Shown piece by piece: positions 30,844 through 39,367 of a DNA stretch of 64,000 nucleotides; positions within the stretch are counted from its first letter, which is position 1; every line of letters begins with the position of its first letter. The translations under genes were made by a program, and so were the position numbers. The notes beneath the pieces were generated by a model. The model made no database searches and was not told the origin of the DNA. It was given only the letters and a program-made list of their open reading frames with translations. Origin of the DNA: Bog-756 sp963704585 (GTDB lineage: Bacteria; Actinomycetota; Acidimicrobiia; Acidimicrobiales; RAAP-2); the NCBI GenBank assembly GCA_963704585.1, contig OY969919.1:1550001-1614000 (forward strand), given 5' to 3'.

Positions 30844-31884
30844 GTGGCCACGGACACCATGCCGGCCGCAAGTCCCAATTTTGCGACGTTGACCACGCAG
30901 GTCCGCGCCGCTGGGCTCCTTGATCTTCGGCTCGGTCGCTACTCGGTCATGATCGTCTGCACCCTCGGTGCGTTTGCCGCTGCGTGGACGGCGTTCATCG
31001 TCCTTGGGGCTTCGTGGGCCGCGCTCGGTATCGCAGCGGTGCTCGGCGTCGTCTCGACCCAGCTCGGCTTCCTCGGCCACGATGCCGGGCACCGGCAGAT
31101 CTTCGCCTCCCGGCGAGCCAACCGGCTGCTGGGTCTGGTCATCGGCAATGGATTGATCGGACTGAGCTTCGGTTGGTGGGTTCCGAAGCACAACGCCCAC
31201 CACGCCCACCCCAACGAGATCGACCGTGACCCGGACATCGGGGTCGGGCTGATCCGCGCCCCTGAAGGAGAGGACGGAGGAGCCCGCCATCTCGCGGAGT
31301 GGATGGCGCGACACCAGGCCGAGCTCTTCTTTCCGCTCATGCTGTTGCGCAGCACCGGCCTCTACGTCGCCGGCGTCCAGGACCTCATCCGTCGCCGGGA
31401 TCGTGATGCTGTCACCGAGCGTGTCGTCCTCGCTGCCCACGCCGCGCTCTATCTCACGGTGATCTTCTGGGTGCTGTCACCGCTGCAGGGCGTCGCGTTC
31501 GTGGCAGTCCACCAGGCCCTCTTCTCGCTCTACCTCGGGTGCAGCTTCGCTCCCAACCACAAAGGCATGCCGCTCATCGAGCCGGACCACGGGATGGGAT
31601 TCGCCCGGCGCCAGGTGATCACCGCGTGCAACCTCACGGGCGGCTCTTGGACCACGTTCGTCTTCGGCGGCCTCAACTACCAGATCGAGCACCACCTCTT
31701 CCCCGCCATGCCACGACCAAATCTCACACGAGCCCGCACCCTCGTCCACGCGTTCTGTGTCGAGAACGGCTTCGGCTACTGCGAGGAGGGTCCGATCGAC
31801 TCATATCGACAGGTGCTGCGCCAGCTCCAACTCGCCGCGAACGTCGAAGCGCTTTCACTGGGTGACCGCCGACTGGTCCCATGA
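30844..31884 (+). CDS. Fatty acid desaturase (acyl-lipid, front-end type)
   Basis: The 346-residue membrane protein has the three histidine boxes of membrane di-iron desaturases: HDAGH at 79-83, HNAHH at 116-120 and QIEHH at 280-284 followed by LFP. The third box with Q in first position is typical of delta-6/front-end-like enzymes. There is no cytochrome b5 domain. Hydrophobic segments at about 35-75 and two further pairs flank the boxes. It would insert a double bond into membrane lipid acyl chains, raising fluidity. AAGGAGG precedes GTG 30844. Next to a cold-shock gene and a stress-type sigma factor, a cold-adaptation role is likely. Confidence 0.92.
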   Translation: MATDTMPAASPNFATLTTQVRAAGLLDLRLGRYSVMIVCTLGAFAAAWTAFIVLGASWAALGIAAVLGVVSTQLGFLGHDAGHRQIFASRRANRLLGLVIGNGLIGLSFGWWVPKHNAHHAHPNEIDRDPDIGVGLIRAPEGEDGGARHLAEWMARHQAELFFPLMLLRSTGLYVAGVQDLIRRRDRDAVTERVVLAAHAALYLTVIFWVLSPLQGVAFVAVHQALFSLYLGCSFAPNHKGMPLIEPDHGMGFARRQVITACNLTGGSWTTFVFGGLNYQIEHHLFPAMPRPNLTRARTLVHAFCVENGFGYCEEGPIDSYRQVLRQLQLAANVEALSLGDRRLVP

Positions 31885-32117
31885 TCAAGGGGTGAGGCGC
31901 TCGCCGGGGTCTGGTCTTCCGCGCCCGACCGTCGTTCCCTCCGGCCAAGTCGAGACCCTCTCGGAGCTGCACTCCTCGGGGTGCGACGCGACGAGCGATC
32001 TCGAGGCGACCCGCGAACAAGCGCGGTGATGCACGACGACCTCATGTACCAGGTGCGTGCGAGATCGGAAGCACTCGCCGCGGGAACCTTCGCCGCACCA
32101 TCGTGCGACGTCGGGTT

Positions 32118-32762
32118 TCAGAACTCGCCGGAGATGCCGTTCAGCAGGGAGCGGAGCCCGTCGGTGAACTGCTGTGGGCTCGTGTAGGTCGCGAGCTCTC
32201 GTGCCAGCCCGTCGACGTCGTCCTCGGCGGGGGTCCATCCGGCACGGCCGGCCTCGAGGGCTGCGAATCCGAGCGTGTAGGTGTGGATGGCGGCGTATGC
32301 CCGGCGCGCGGATTCCTCGTCACCGAGACCAGTCCGGAGGACGTCCATCATGGCCGTCATCCGGGAGACCGCTGCCGGAGAGACGACAGGGTGGCCGAGG
32401 TAGACGTGGAGCGCCGCCGGCTGTGCCACGAGGAACCTGCGGAGCTTGTCCGCCGCCTGCGTGATCCAGACCCGCCAGTCGTCTCGGGAGACCACCGGCT
32501 TCCAGGCCTTGACCAGAAGTCGGTCGACAACTTCGTCGAGAAGGTCGTCCTTGTCCGCGACGTGGCGATAGAGCGACATCGGGGCGACCCCGAGATCGGA
32601 GGCAAGGCTGCTCATCGTGAGCTCGTCGTAACCTCCGGCGGCAACGACGTGGACGGCGGCTTCGACGACCTGCTCGCGGGAGATCGTTCCCCAGGCGGCA
32701 CGGTGCCGTTGGGAGGACCCACCCTGCCCGGCCGTCCGCTTCGGAGTGGAGGTGCCTGCCAC
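32118..32762 (-). CDS. TetR family regulator
   Basis: The 214-residue protein has the TetR HTH at about 27-75: ISREQVVEAAVHVVAAGGYDELTMSSLASDLGVAPMSLYRHVADKDDLLDEV, followed by an all-helical ligand domain with the tetracyclin-repressor-like C-terminal pattern. The first 25 residues are basic and disordered. It is divergent from the ClC channel gene. The 65-bp gap holds two near-identical palindromes placed over the channel promoter, so it very probably represses the channel operon. The inducer is unknown. It is convergent with the desaturase gene across a 233-bp stretch in which I see no gene. Confidence 0.93.
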   Translation of the reverse strand: MAGTSTPKRTAGQGGSSQRHRAAWGTISREQVVEAAVHVVAAGGYDELTMSSLASDLGVAPMSLYRHVADKDDLLDEVVDRLLVKAWKPVVSRDDWRVWITQAADKLRRFLVAQPAALHVYLGHPVVSPAAVSRMTAMMDVLRTGLGDEESARRAYAAIHTYTLGFAALEAGRAGWTPAEDDVDGLARELATYTSPQQFTDGLRSLLNGISGEF

Positions 32763-32784
32763 ACCCTCAGTGTAGGCGGCATGT

Positions 32785-32828
32785 TGCGTAGGGATACGCG
32801 AGACGGGTACGATGCGTAGAGATACGCA
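32785..32828 (+). promoter_or_regulatory. ClC promoter with two TetR-type operators
   Basis: TTGCGT (32785-32790) and TACGAT (32808-32813) are 17 bp apart. GCGTAgggaTACGC at 32786-32799 overlaps the -35, and TGCGTAgagaTACGCA at 32813-32828 covers the transcript start and the first base of the ClC ATG. The matching palindromes fit binding of the divergent TetR protein. Confidence 0.65.
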
Positions 32829-34354
32829 TGGGCAAGAACCGCGAGCAGATCGACGCGCCAGGGATCATCGAGGAGCCCCGGTTGGTCGATCGGGCGTCCG
32901 GCTGGTTTCGGAGTTCCCGTCTCGGGATTCTTGTGCTGGCAGGTGCCGTCGGTATCTGCGCCGGCTTCGGCGCCGTCGGCTTCCGGTGGCTCATCTTTGG
33001 CGTGACCTGGATCGCCACCGGCCACGAGCAGTTCGGGCAGGCCGGTCGCATCGGGAGCACGCATCTCCCCTGGCTCGGGATCTGGTTCCTTCTTCTCATC
33101 CCGGTCGTGGGGGGCCTTCTCTATGGGCCGCTCATTCAGCGCTTCGCCCGTGAGGCGCGCGGCCATGGCGTTCCGGAGGTCATGATCGCCGTCGCCGAGG
33201 ACGGTGGTCGGATCCGTCCTCAGGTCACCGTGGTCAAGGCGGGCGCTTCGGCACTCTGCATCGGGATGGGTGGCTCGGTCGGCCGTGAGGGTCCGATCGT
33301 CCAGATCGGATCGGCGTTCGCCTCGACCATGGGCCAGATCGTCCGCATGTCCGAAGCGCGACTTCGGATCCTCGTCGCATGTGGGGCCGCGGGCGGTATC
33401 GCCGCCACCTTCAACGCTCCGCTCACGGGTGTGTTCTTCGGCTTCGAGCTGATTCTGCGCGAATTCTCGATCGACGCCCTCCTGCCGATCATCGTCTCGA
33501 CCGTGCTGGCGGACATCGTGGGCCGGGCGTTCATCGGGTCCGGCCCGATCTTCGCTGAGATGCCCCACGGCCTCGTGCTCTCCCGCAGTCAGGACTATCT
33601 CCTGGTCGCAGTGCTCGGCCTGGCCGCCGCACTGATCGGCGTCGGGTTCAAAGCCGCGCTCTACCGCATCGAGGATCTCTGCGACCGTTTCTGGAACGGC
33701 CGTCCGGAATGGTGCCGTCCGGCTGTGGGCGGCGTCGTGCTCGGCGGGCTCCTTCTCGCCCTTCCCCAGCTCTACGGGGTCGGCTACCCCGTCATGACCA
33801 AGGCGGTTGCAGGCCAGTATGTGCTGTGGTTCCTGCTTTTCCTCGTCGTCGGCAAGATCGTCGCCGCAAGCCTCACGATCGGGATCGGGGGCTCGGGCGG
33901 CGTGTTCGCTCCGTCCTTGTTCGCCGGCGCAATGGCTGGCACCGCGTTCGGCGTCGTCGCGACACACATCTTCGGCTCTGCCGTCGGTTCCCCGGCGATC
34001 TACGGCGTGATCGCGATGGGTGCTGTGTTCGCCGCTGCCGCCCAGGCGCCGCTCACCGCCGTAGCGAGCGTGGTGGAGATGACTGCGAACTACGGGCTCA
34101 TCCTTCCGGTCATGCTGGCAGTCGGCCTTGCCGCCGGGGTCTCGAGGCGGCTCAGCCACGGCACCATCTATACGACGAAACTCCTGCGACGCGGGACGGA
34201 CATCGACCGACCCAAGCCGTCGTCGATGTTCCACATGCTGACGGTCGCCGACGTCATGCAGCCGCTCGACGCGCGCCACGGACCACGCGCGACTTCGCGA
34301 CAGACCGGCCAGTGCGGACGGGCATCCGTCAGAAGCGTCATGGATGCCGCCTGA
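32828..34354 (+). CDS. ClC family chloride channel/transporter, truncated at first CBS domain
   Basis: The 508-residue protein has the ClC membrane core with about ten helices and the selectivity motifs: ARGHGVPEVMIA, GGSVGREGPIVQIGSA with the gating glutamate near 153, and GSGGVFAPSLFAGAMAG. TLADIVGRAFIG and VVEMTANYGLI are also typical. After LLRRGTDIDRPKPSSMFHMLTVADVMQPL, where the first CBS domain should begin, the frame runs into unrelated residues and stops. The second CBS domain and an RCK-like domain follow in the next gene in another frame, so the original protein appears split by a deletion plus frame change. It would move chloride or another anion across the membrane. Confidence 0.9.
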   Translation: MGKNREQIDAPGIIEEPRLVDRASGWFRSSRLGILVLAGAVGICAGFGAVGFRWLIFGVTWIATGHEQFGQAGRIGSTHLPWLGIWFLLLIPVVGGLLYGPLIQRFAREARGHGVPEVMIAVAEDGGRIRPQVTVVKAGASALCIGMGGSVGREGPIVQIGSAFASTMGQIVRMSEARLRILVACGAAGGIAATFNAPLTGVFFGFELILREFSIDALLPIIVSTVLADIVGRAFIGSGPIFAEMPHGLVLSRSQDYLLVAVLGLAAALIGVGFKAALYRIEDLCDRFWNGRPEWCRPAVGGVVLGGLLLALPQLYGVGYPVMTKAVAGQYVLWFLLFLVVGKIVAASLTIGIGGSGGVFAPSLFAGAMAGTAFGVVATHIFGSAVGSPAIYGVIAMGAVFAAAAQAPLTAVASVVEMTANYGLILPVMLAVGLAAGVSRRLSHGTIYTTKLLRRGTDIDRPKPSSMFHMLTVADVMQPLDARHGPRATSRQTGQCGRASVRSVMDAA

Positions 34355-34853
34355 CAGCGAGATCCTCGATCGCAGTGCGCCGCAGGCGCTCTTCGAAGAC
34401 GAGAGTTTGGAGCAGGCGCTGAGCCAGCTCGTTTCCTACGGCCCTGCAGGGCTGCCCGTCGTCTCCACCGACCGACGCTCCATCATCGGATGGGTGACCA
34501 ACCATGACGTCGTGCGCGCCATGGCAGACCGCATCGCGGCGGCCCACCACGAGGTCCCACAGGGACGCCTGGCCGCCGAGTTCGCTGCTCCGGACGCCAG
34601 CTCCGGGCTTCACTCCCCGTCCGATCCGCTCAAGGGATACGTCCTCGTCGAGGTCCACCTCCGCGCAGGTAGCGCCGGTGACGGTCGACATCTTGCCGAC
34701 CTGAACCTCCCCGACGGAGCGATTGCGGCCGCCGTGACGAAAGAACGTCGCACTGCTGCCGTTCATGAGGACATGGTCCTCCACGCGGGTGACCGACTCC
34801 TCGTCCTCCTCCCTTCGCCGCAGCCCGAGACTCCCCCCGGGGATGCCGCGTGA
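34344..34853 (+). CDS. CBS plus RCK_C-like fragment, detached C-terminus of the ClC protein
   Basis: The 169-residue frame contains DRSAPQALFEDESLEQALSQLVSYGPAGLPVVSTDRRSIIGWVTNHDVVRAMADRI, a CBS domain. It ends GYVLVEVHLRAGSAGDGRHLADLNLPDGAIAAAVTKERRTAAVHEDMVLHAGDRLLVLLP, a TrkA_C/RCK_C-type regulatory domain. Actinobacterial ClC proteins with CBS pairs and a TrkA_C end exist, so this is best read as the tail of the preceding gene. It overlaps that gene's stop by 11 bp, so it might still be made as a separate subunit from ATG 34344. Its stop overlaps the ABC gene's GTG. Confidence 0.65.
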   Translation: MPPDSEILDRSAPQALFEDESLEQALSQLVSYGPAGLPVVSTDRRSIIGWVTNHDVVRAMADRIAAAHHEVPQGRLAAEFAAPDASSGLHSPSDPLKGYVLVEVHLRAGSAGDGRHLADLNLPDGAIAAAVTKERRTAAVHEDMVLHAGDRLLVLLPSPQPETPPGDAA

Positions 34854-35764
34854 GCGACGCGATCCGCACATACGGCCTGACCAAGACGTACGGCACGACC
34901 CAGGCCGTCGCCGACCTGAGCCTCGAGGTCGGGTCCGGTCAGGTCTTTGCCTTCCTCGGGCCGAATGGGGCCGGGAAGTCGACCACGATCCGGATGCTCC
35001 TGTCGCTCCAGCGCCCGACATCCGGTACCGCACGGATCTTCGGGCTCGACGTCGAACGCGATGCCGTCGACATCCATCGCCGGATCGGGTACCTCCCCGG
35101 TGACCTGGCGCTGTATCCCCGCATGACCGGGCAGCGTCACATCGACTGGTTCTCGCGTGCACGCTCCGGCGTCGACACGTCGTTCGTCTCGCAACTCGTG
35201 AAGCGCTTCGACGTCGTCCTCGACCGTCCGGTGCGAGAGCTGTCCAAGGGCAACCGCCAGAAGATCGGGCTGATCCTTGCCGTGATGCACCGTCCGGACC
35301 TTCTCGTCCTCGACGAGCCGACGAGCGGACTCGATCCTCTCATGCAGCACGAGTTCGAACGCCTCGTCCAGGAGACCGTCGCCGAAGGAAAGACGGTCTT
35401 CCTCTCGTCCCATGAGCTGAACGAGGTCCAACGGCTCGCCGACCGCGTCGCGATCGTCAAAGCGGGACGCCTTCTCGTCACCGACACGGTTGCCGGTCTC
35501 GCTCGCTCCGTGCCCCGCCGGATGGAGCTGCGTTTCACTGCCCCGGTCGACAGCTCGATCTTCGTCGCGCTCGACGGCGTCCGGGTCGTCGAGGCCGACG
35601 GCACGCGGTTGACGCTCGACGTGACCGGCCCCGTTGCACCGATCCTCCGGGTCATCGCCGAGCGGGAGCCCGTCGACCTCGTCTCCCGCCCCGCGAACCT
35701 CGACGAGCTGTTTCTCAACTTCTATCGGGATCCCGCCACCGGGGAGCACGGCGATGCGCACTGA
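34850..35764 (+). CDS. ABC transporter ATP-binding protein (DrrA-like)
   Basis: The 304-residue ATPase has Walker A GPNGAGKST, signature LSKGNRQKIGLI, Walker B LLVLDEPTSGLDP and the switch histidine in VFLSSHELNEV. The signature LSKGN in place of LSGGQ is common in this exporter subgroup. The C-terminal part (RRMELRFTAPVDSSIF ... EPVDLVSRPANLDELFLNFYRD) is the extra domain of the DrrA/CcmA type. GTG 34850 overlaps the stop upstream by 4 bp and it overlaps the permease gene by 11 bp. It thus belongs to the TetR-controlled ClC operon. Confidence 0.92.
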   Translation: MSDAIRTYGLTKTYGTTQAVADLSLEVGSGQVFAFLGPNGAGKSTTIRMLLSLQRPTSGTARIFGLDVERDAVDIHRRIGYLPGDLALYPRMTGQRHIDWFSRARSGVDTSFVSQLVKRFDVVLDRPVRELSKGNRQKIGLILAVMHRPDLLVLDEPTSGLDPLMQHEFERLVQETVAEGKTVFLSSHELNEVQRLADRVAIVKAGRLLVTDTVAGLARSVPRRMELRFTAPVDSSIFVALDGVRVVEADGTRLTLDVTGPVAPILRVIAEREPVDLVSRPANLDELFLNFYRDPATGEHGDAH

Positions 35765-36542
35765 CCTCGTCTCCCTCGATCTCTCGCTCCGGCGACGGAG
35801 CCTCGCGGCGTACATCGTCGGGATGGCGGCCTACACCTTCGTGATCGTGGCGCTCTATCCCCAGTTTCGGAACACCACGAGCCTGAACAATCTGACGAAG
35901 GGCGGATCGACTGCTGCCGCACTCTTCGGGCTCACCGGTTCGCTGACGTCGCCCAGCGGATGGCTCAACGCGAACATCTACGAGAACTTCCTTCCGCTCA
36001 TCATGCTTCTCCTGACCGTCGGGTACGGAGCTGCCGCCATCGCGGGCCAGGACGAGGACGGGACCCTTGCGCTTCTTGCCGTACTGCCGCAACGGCGAAG
36101 CGCTCTGCTCCTCCAGAAGGCGGCGGCGCTCGCCGTCCAGGCATTCGCCCTTGCAGCTGCTGTCGGGCTCCTCACGTTGTCCGGCCGGTCATTTCAGCTC
36201 GCCGTCCCGACGGACCACATCATCTCGGCCTCGGTGGCTGTGTTCCTCTTCGGACTCGACTTCGGCCTCGTCGCGCTTGCGATCGGGGCGGCGACGGGCC
36301 ACCGGGGTTTCACCCTCGGAGTGACCACTGCGCTGGCCGCGGCGTCGTATCTCCTGAGCTCGCTCGCCCCCGTCGTCCACTGGATCCGACCGGCGCGGTA
36401 TTTCTCGCTGCTGTACTGGTCGATCGGGAACGATCAGCTCGCCGAGGGCGTATCAGGTGCAGAGTTCCTGGTCCTGATCTGCTTCGGAGCGTGCGCACTC
36501 GGGGCTTCGATCCTGGCGTTCCGGAAGCTCGATCTCCACTGA
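35754..36542 (+). CDS. ABC-2 type permease
   Basis: The 262-residue membrane protein has about six helices (SLAAYIVGMAAYTFVIVALYP, NFLPLIMLLLTVGYGAAAIAGQ, AVQAFALAAAVGLLTL, VAVFLFGLDFGLVALAIG, LGVTTALAAASYLLSSLAPV and a last one). The EDGTLALLAVLPQRRSALLLQKA loop is the ABC-2 coupling region ('E...G.LE.LLA.P..R'). It pairs with the ATPase upstream. ATG 35754 lies inside the end of the ATPase gene. The exported substrate is unknown; drug or lipid export is typical of the type. Confidence 0.88.
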   Translation: MRTDLVSLDLSLRRRSLAAYIVGMAAYTFVIVALYPQFRNTTSLNNLTKGGSTAAALFGLTGSLTSPSGWLNANIYENFLPLIMLLLTVGYGAAAIAGQDEDGTLALLAVLPQRRSALLLQKAAALAVQAFALAAAVGLLTLSGRSFQLAVPTDHIISASVAVFLFGLDFGLVALAIGAATGHRGFTLGVTTALAAASYLLSSLAPVVHWIRPARYFSLLYWSIGNDQLAEGVSGAEFLVLICFGACALGASILAFRKLDLH

Positions 36543-36786
36543 CCCCGCTGCAATCACGATGCCTGCTCCCAGGCCGGTCTTGCTCTTCTGTCGTCGCCGT
36601 CCGTCGCGCGTCCTGCAGTGGTGTGACCTCACCGCAGCGGTGCCGTCGACCTGTTGAGGGCGTCGCCACCGGGGCGGTTGCCTCGACGGGGCAGACGATC
36701 GCAATCCGAGCGGTACGGCTAGCCGAACCAAAGAGTCGGGTGCGTGCACCATCGATATCCGAGCTCTCCAAGACGATCCTGGAGAG
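36543..36786. other. Intergenic stretch with an inverted repeat over the next start
   Basis: The 244 bp after the ABC permease contain no gene I can support. CTCTCCA (36764-36770) and TGGAGAG (36780-36786) form a 7-bp inverted repeat ending directly at the ATG at 36787. The right arm includes the only GGAG near that start, so pairing would hide it. Confidence 0.4.
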
Positions 36787-37287
36787 ATGAGCTCATCGGT
36801 CCCTCTGAGCGACATCGGAGACAGCGTCTCTCGACCCCGCACGCGATCGGGTCTTCGAGGATGGCTTCTGGTCTACATGATCGGTCTCGTCATACAGGCG
36901 CTGCACGGACTCGGGTTGACCGTGGGGGCCATCGTGATCTTCGCCGACCCTGAGCGAGCGGGTCTCAGGTCGTTCGTGCCGCTCGGCGCGTTGGTGTTCT
37001 ACGTCATCACGAACACCGTCCTCGCGCTCTACACCGCCGTCGTGCTTCTGCTCATGATCCGACGGCGCAAGGCCGCGATCGTGAACAGCATCGTCCTCAA
37101 CTGCCTCACCGTGCTGTTTCTCACCTTGTGGCACCTGCTGGGTGAGAAGTCACCGTTTGGCATGATCGTCGACTCCCTCCCAGGATTGGTTGGCCTCGCC
37201 TACATCCTTCGCTCGAAGAGAGTTCGCCGCACCTTCATCTGCTCGCGGACCGGGATGCCCGTACCGGCCGGCTCACACTCCCCGTGA
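36787..37287 (+). CDS. DUF2569-like four-helix membrane protein
   Basis: The 166-residue protein has four hydrophobic segments at about 24-48, 59-85, 92-115 and 122-140, starting GLRGWLLVYMIGLVIQAL. The GLxGWLxxxxxGLxxxP-like opening and small size resemble DUF2569 proteins, whose function is unknown. ATG 36787 is used, though GGAG is only a few bases away and lies in an inverted repeat. Its stop overlaps the GTG of the histidine kinase gene, so it may be the membrane partner of that sensor. Confidence 0.6.
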   Translation: MSSSVPLSDIGDSVSRPRTRSGLRGWLLVYMIGLVIQALHGLGLTVGAIVIFADPERAGLRSFVPLGALVFYVITNTVLALYTAVVLLLMIRRRKAAIVNSIVLNCLTVLFLTLWHLLGEKSPFGMIVDSLPGLVGLAYILRSKRVRRTFICSRTGMPVPAGSHSP

Positions 37288-38696
37288 GAAAGGTCATGGC
37301 CCGAACCTCTCGACGGGGCTCGGCAAGAATCGACTCGATGCCCGGCTCGCCGACTCCCCCGTTGCCCTCGTCAGCGGACGCCTCGCCCGGCCAGACCCCG
37401 TGGGCAGTGATCGTCGGCGCGCCGTTCACTCGCCGATCCTGGCGGGAGCTGCTCTACGCGTTGGTGGCGTTCCCGCTCGGCGTCTTCGGCTTCGCGTTCG
37501 TGGTGGCATCGTTGTTCTTCGGCGTCCTCCTGTCAGTCGTCGTGGTGGGCCTGGTCGTGCTCGCATTGTCCACGCTGGCCGTGCGCCAGCTTGGAGCGCT
37601 CAACCGAGGCCTTGTCCGAAGATTTCTCGACGAGGACGTTCCCCCGCCACCACCGTTCCAGCCAGAGCGAGGGGCTGTCGGCTGGGTGCGCTCGGGCATC
37701 GTCGACCGAGCGGGCTGGCGTGCCCGCGCCTATCTCGTCCTCAAGTTTCCCCTCGCACTTGCCAGCCTCATCGCGGTGATCGCATTGCGAGTCGCCACCC
37801 TGTGGTTCGTTCTGGCGCCGGCACAGTGGGCCGCCAACGTGGGCACCGAGAACTTGAAGGGCGACGGTGTCCCCCGCCACTACGTGATCAACTTCGGCTC
37901 CTTCTACTTCGACACGTGGCAGAGGACCCTGCTGCTCACGGCCATCGGTGCGACCGGCTGGTGGCTCGCACCGTGGGTGTTGCGGGCGATCTTGTACCTC
38001 GACCGCCACCTCCTCGCCGACTTGCTTGGACCGACGTCATTACCGTCCCGGGTCCGCCAACTCGAGCGGGCACGCGCCGGCGCGGTCGACGAGGCGTCGG
38101 CACGTCTGCGCCGCCTCGAGCGGGATCTCCACGACGGCGCCCAGGCCGAGCTGGTTGGGCTGGCCATGAAGCTGGGCCTGGCCCAAGAGAAGCTCACCCA
38201 GGCGCAGCAACAGCACGACGTCCCCGAGATCGCTCAAGCTCGCAGGCTCGTGGACGAGGCCCACGATCGCGCCGACGTCGCGCTCCGCCAGCTGCGCGAC
38301 CTTGCCCGCGGCATCCATCCTTCAGAGTTGGAACAAGGCCTTCCGTCAGCTCTCGGCACGCTGGCGGCCCGGAGTCCACTCCCAGCTCGGGCTACCGTGA
38401 CGCTCACCGAGCGACCGTCGCCGGCAATCGAGGAGATCGTCTACTTCTGTGCAGCTGAGCTGGTGGCCAACGCAGCCAAACACAGTGGTGGATCGGCCGT
38501 GTCGCTCCAGCTGTCCCAAGACGGCGATGTGCTGCGGCTGACGGTCGCTGACGATGGTGTCGGCGGCGTGTTGCTCGACGGCAACGGACTGAGCGGCCTG
38601 GTCGAGCGACTCTCGACCGTCGACGGTCAGGTCAGGGTCGCCAGCCCGCCCGGCGGTCCGACGGTGCTCACGGTGGAATTGCCCGTCAGGCCGTGA
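37284..38696 (+). CDS. NarL-type sensor histidine kinase
   Basis: The 470-residue protein has an N-terminal membrane region with four to six helices (ELLYALVAFPLGVFGFAFVV, LLSVVVVGLVVLALSTL, PLALASLIAVIALRVATLWFVL, LLLTAIGATGWWLAPWVL). This is the putative sensor module of actinobacterial type. The phospho-acceptor is in RRLERDLHDGAQAELVGLAMKLGLA (HisKA_3), and the ATPase domain has ELVANAAKHSGGSAV and DDGVGGV. GTG 37284 overlaps the upstream stop; ATG 37296 is possible. The response regulator gene overlaps its stop by 4 bp. The signal is unknown. Confidence 0.93.
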   Translation: MRKVMARTSRRGSARIDSMPGSPTPPLPSSADASPGQTPWAVIVGAPFTRRSWRELLYALVAFPLGVFGFAFVVASLFFGVLLSVVVVGLVVLALSTLAVRQLGALNRGLVRRFLDEDVPPPPPFQPERGAVGWVRSGIVDRAGWRARAYLVLKFPLALASLIAVIALRVATLWFVLAPAQWAANVGTENLKGDGVPRHYVINFGSFYFDTWQRTLLLTAIGATGWWLAPWVLRAILYLDRHLLADLLGPTSLPSRVRQLERARAGAVDEASARLRRLERDLHDGAQAELVGLAMKLGLAQEKLTQAQQQHDVPEIAQARRLVDEAHDRADVALRQLRDLARGIHPSELEQGLPSALGTLAARSPLPARATVTLTERPSPAIEEIVYFCAAELVANAAKHSGGSAVSLQLSQDGDVLRLTVADDGVGGVLLDGNGLSGLVERLSTVDGQVRVASPPGGPTVLTVELPVRP

Positions 38697-39367
38697 GCGC
38701 CGAGCCGGCACTGCGAGTGGTGGTCGCCGAAGACTCGGCAGTGGTCCGGGCCGGAATCGTCGAGGTCCTGATTGATCGCGGCCATGAAGTTCCCGCGGCG
38801 GTGGGAGACGCTGCCTCGCTGATCGAGGCCGTCGCCGAGCACCATCCGGACCTGGCCCTCATCGACGTCCGGATGCCACCAAGCCACACCGACGAAGGCC
38901 TACGCGCCGCGCTGATGCTCCGAGACACCCAGCCCGATCTCCCGGTGCTGGTCTTCTCCCAGTACGTCGAAACCCGACTGTTGGCCGAGCTCCTCGGCCG
39001 GCACGGGCCCCGAGGCGCCGCCGGCGTCGGCTACTTGCTCAAGGACCGGGTTGGCAACGTGGCCGAGTTCATCGACGCGCTCTGCAGAGTTGCCGCAGGT
39101 GGTACGGCTCTCGACCCTGAGGTCATCGCCGAACTGGTAGGGACGAGCGGTCGAGCAAAGGCGCTCGACACCCTGACCCCCAGGGAACGCGAAGTGCTCT
39201 CCCTCATGGCCGAAGGTCGGTCAAACGTCGCGATCGCCAGCCGTCTGGTGGTTTCCGAGAGAGCAATCGAAAAACACATCAGCAGCATCTTCCTCAAACT
39301 CGACCTGCCACCGTCCGACACCGACCACCGCCGGGTCCTCGCCGTGCTCGAGTACCTGAGGTCATGA
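38693..39367 (+). CDS. LuxR/NarL-family response regulator
   Basis: The 224-residue protein has a receiver domain (LRVVVAEDSAVVRAGIVEVL; phospho-acceptor in LALIDVRMPPSHTDEG; conserved lysine in GYLLKDRVG). The LuxR-type HTH reads LDTLTPREREVLSLMAEGRSNVAIASRLVVSERAIEKHISSIFLKL. GTG 38693 overlaps the kinase stop. It completes the DUF2569-like/kinase/regulator operon. It resembles the DegU/NarL-like regulators with 'PPSHTDEG' common in actinobacteria. Targets are not visible nearby. Confidence 0.93.
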   Translation: MSAEPALRVVVAEDSAVVRAGIVEVLIDRGHEVPAAVGDAASLIEAVAEHHPDLALIDVRMPPSHTDEGLRAALMLRDTQPDLPVLVFSQYVETRLLAELLGRHGPRGAAGVGYLLKDRVGNVAEFIDALCRVAAGGTALDPEVIAELVGTSGRAKALDTLTPREREVLSLMAEGRSNVAIASRLVVSERAIEKHISSIFLKLDLPPSDTDHRRVLAVLEYLRS

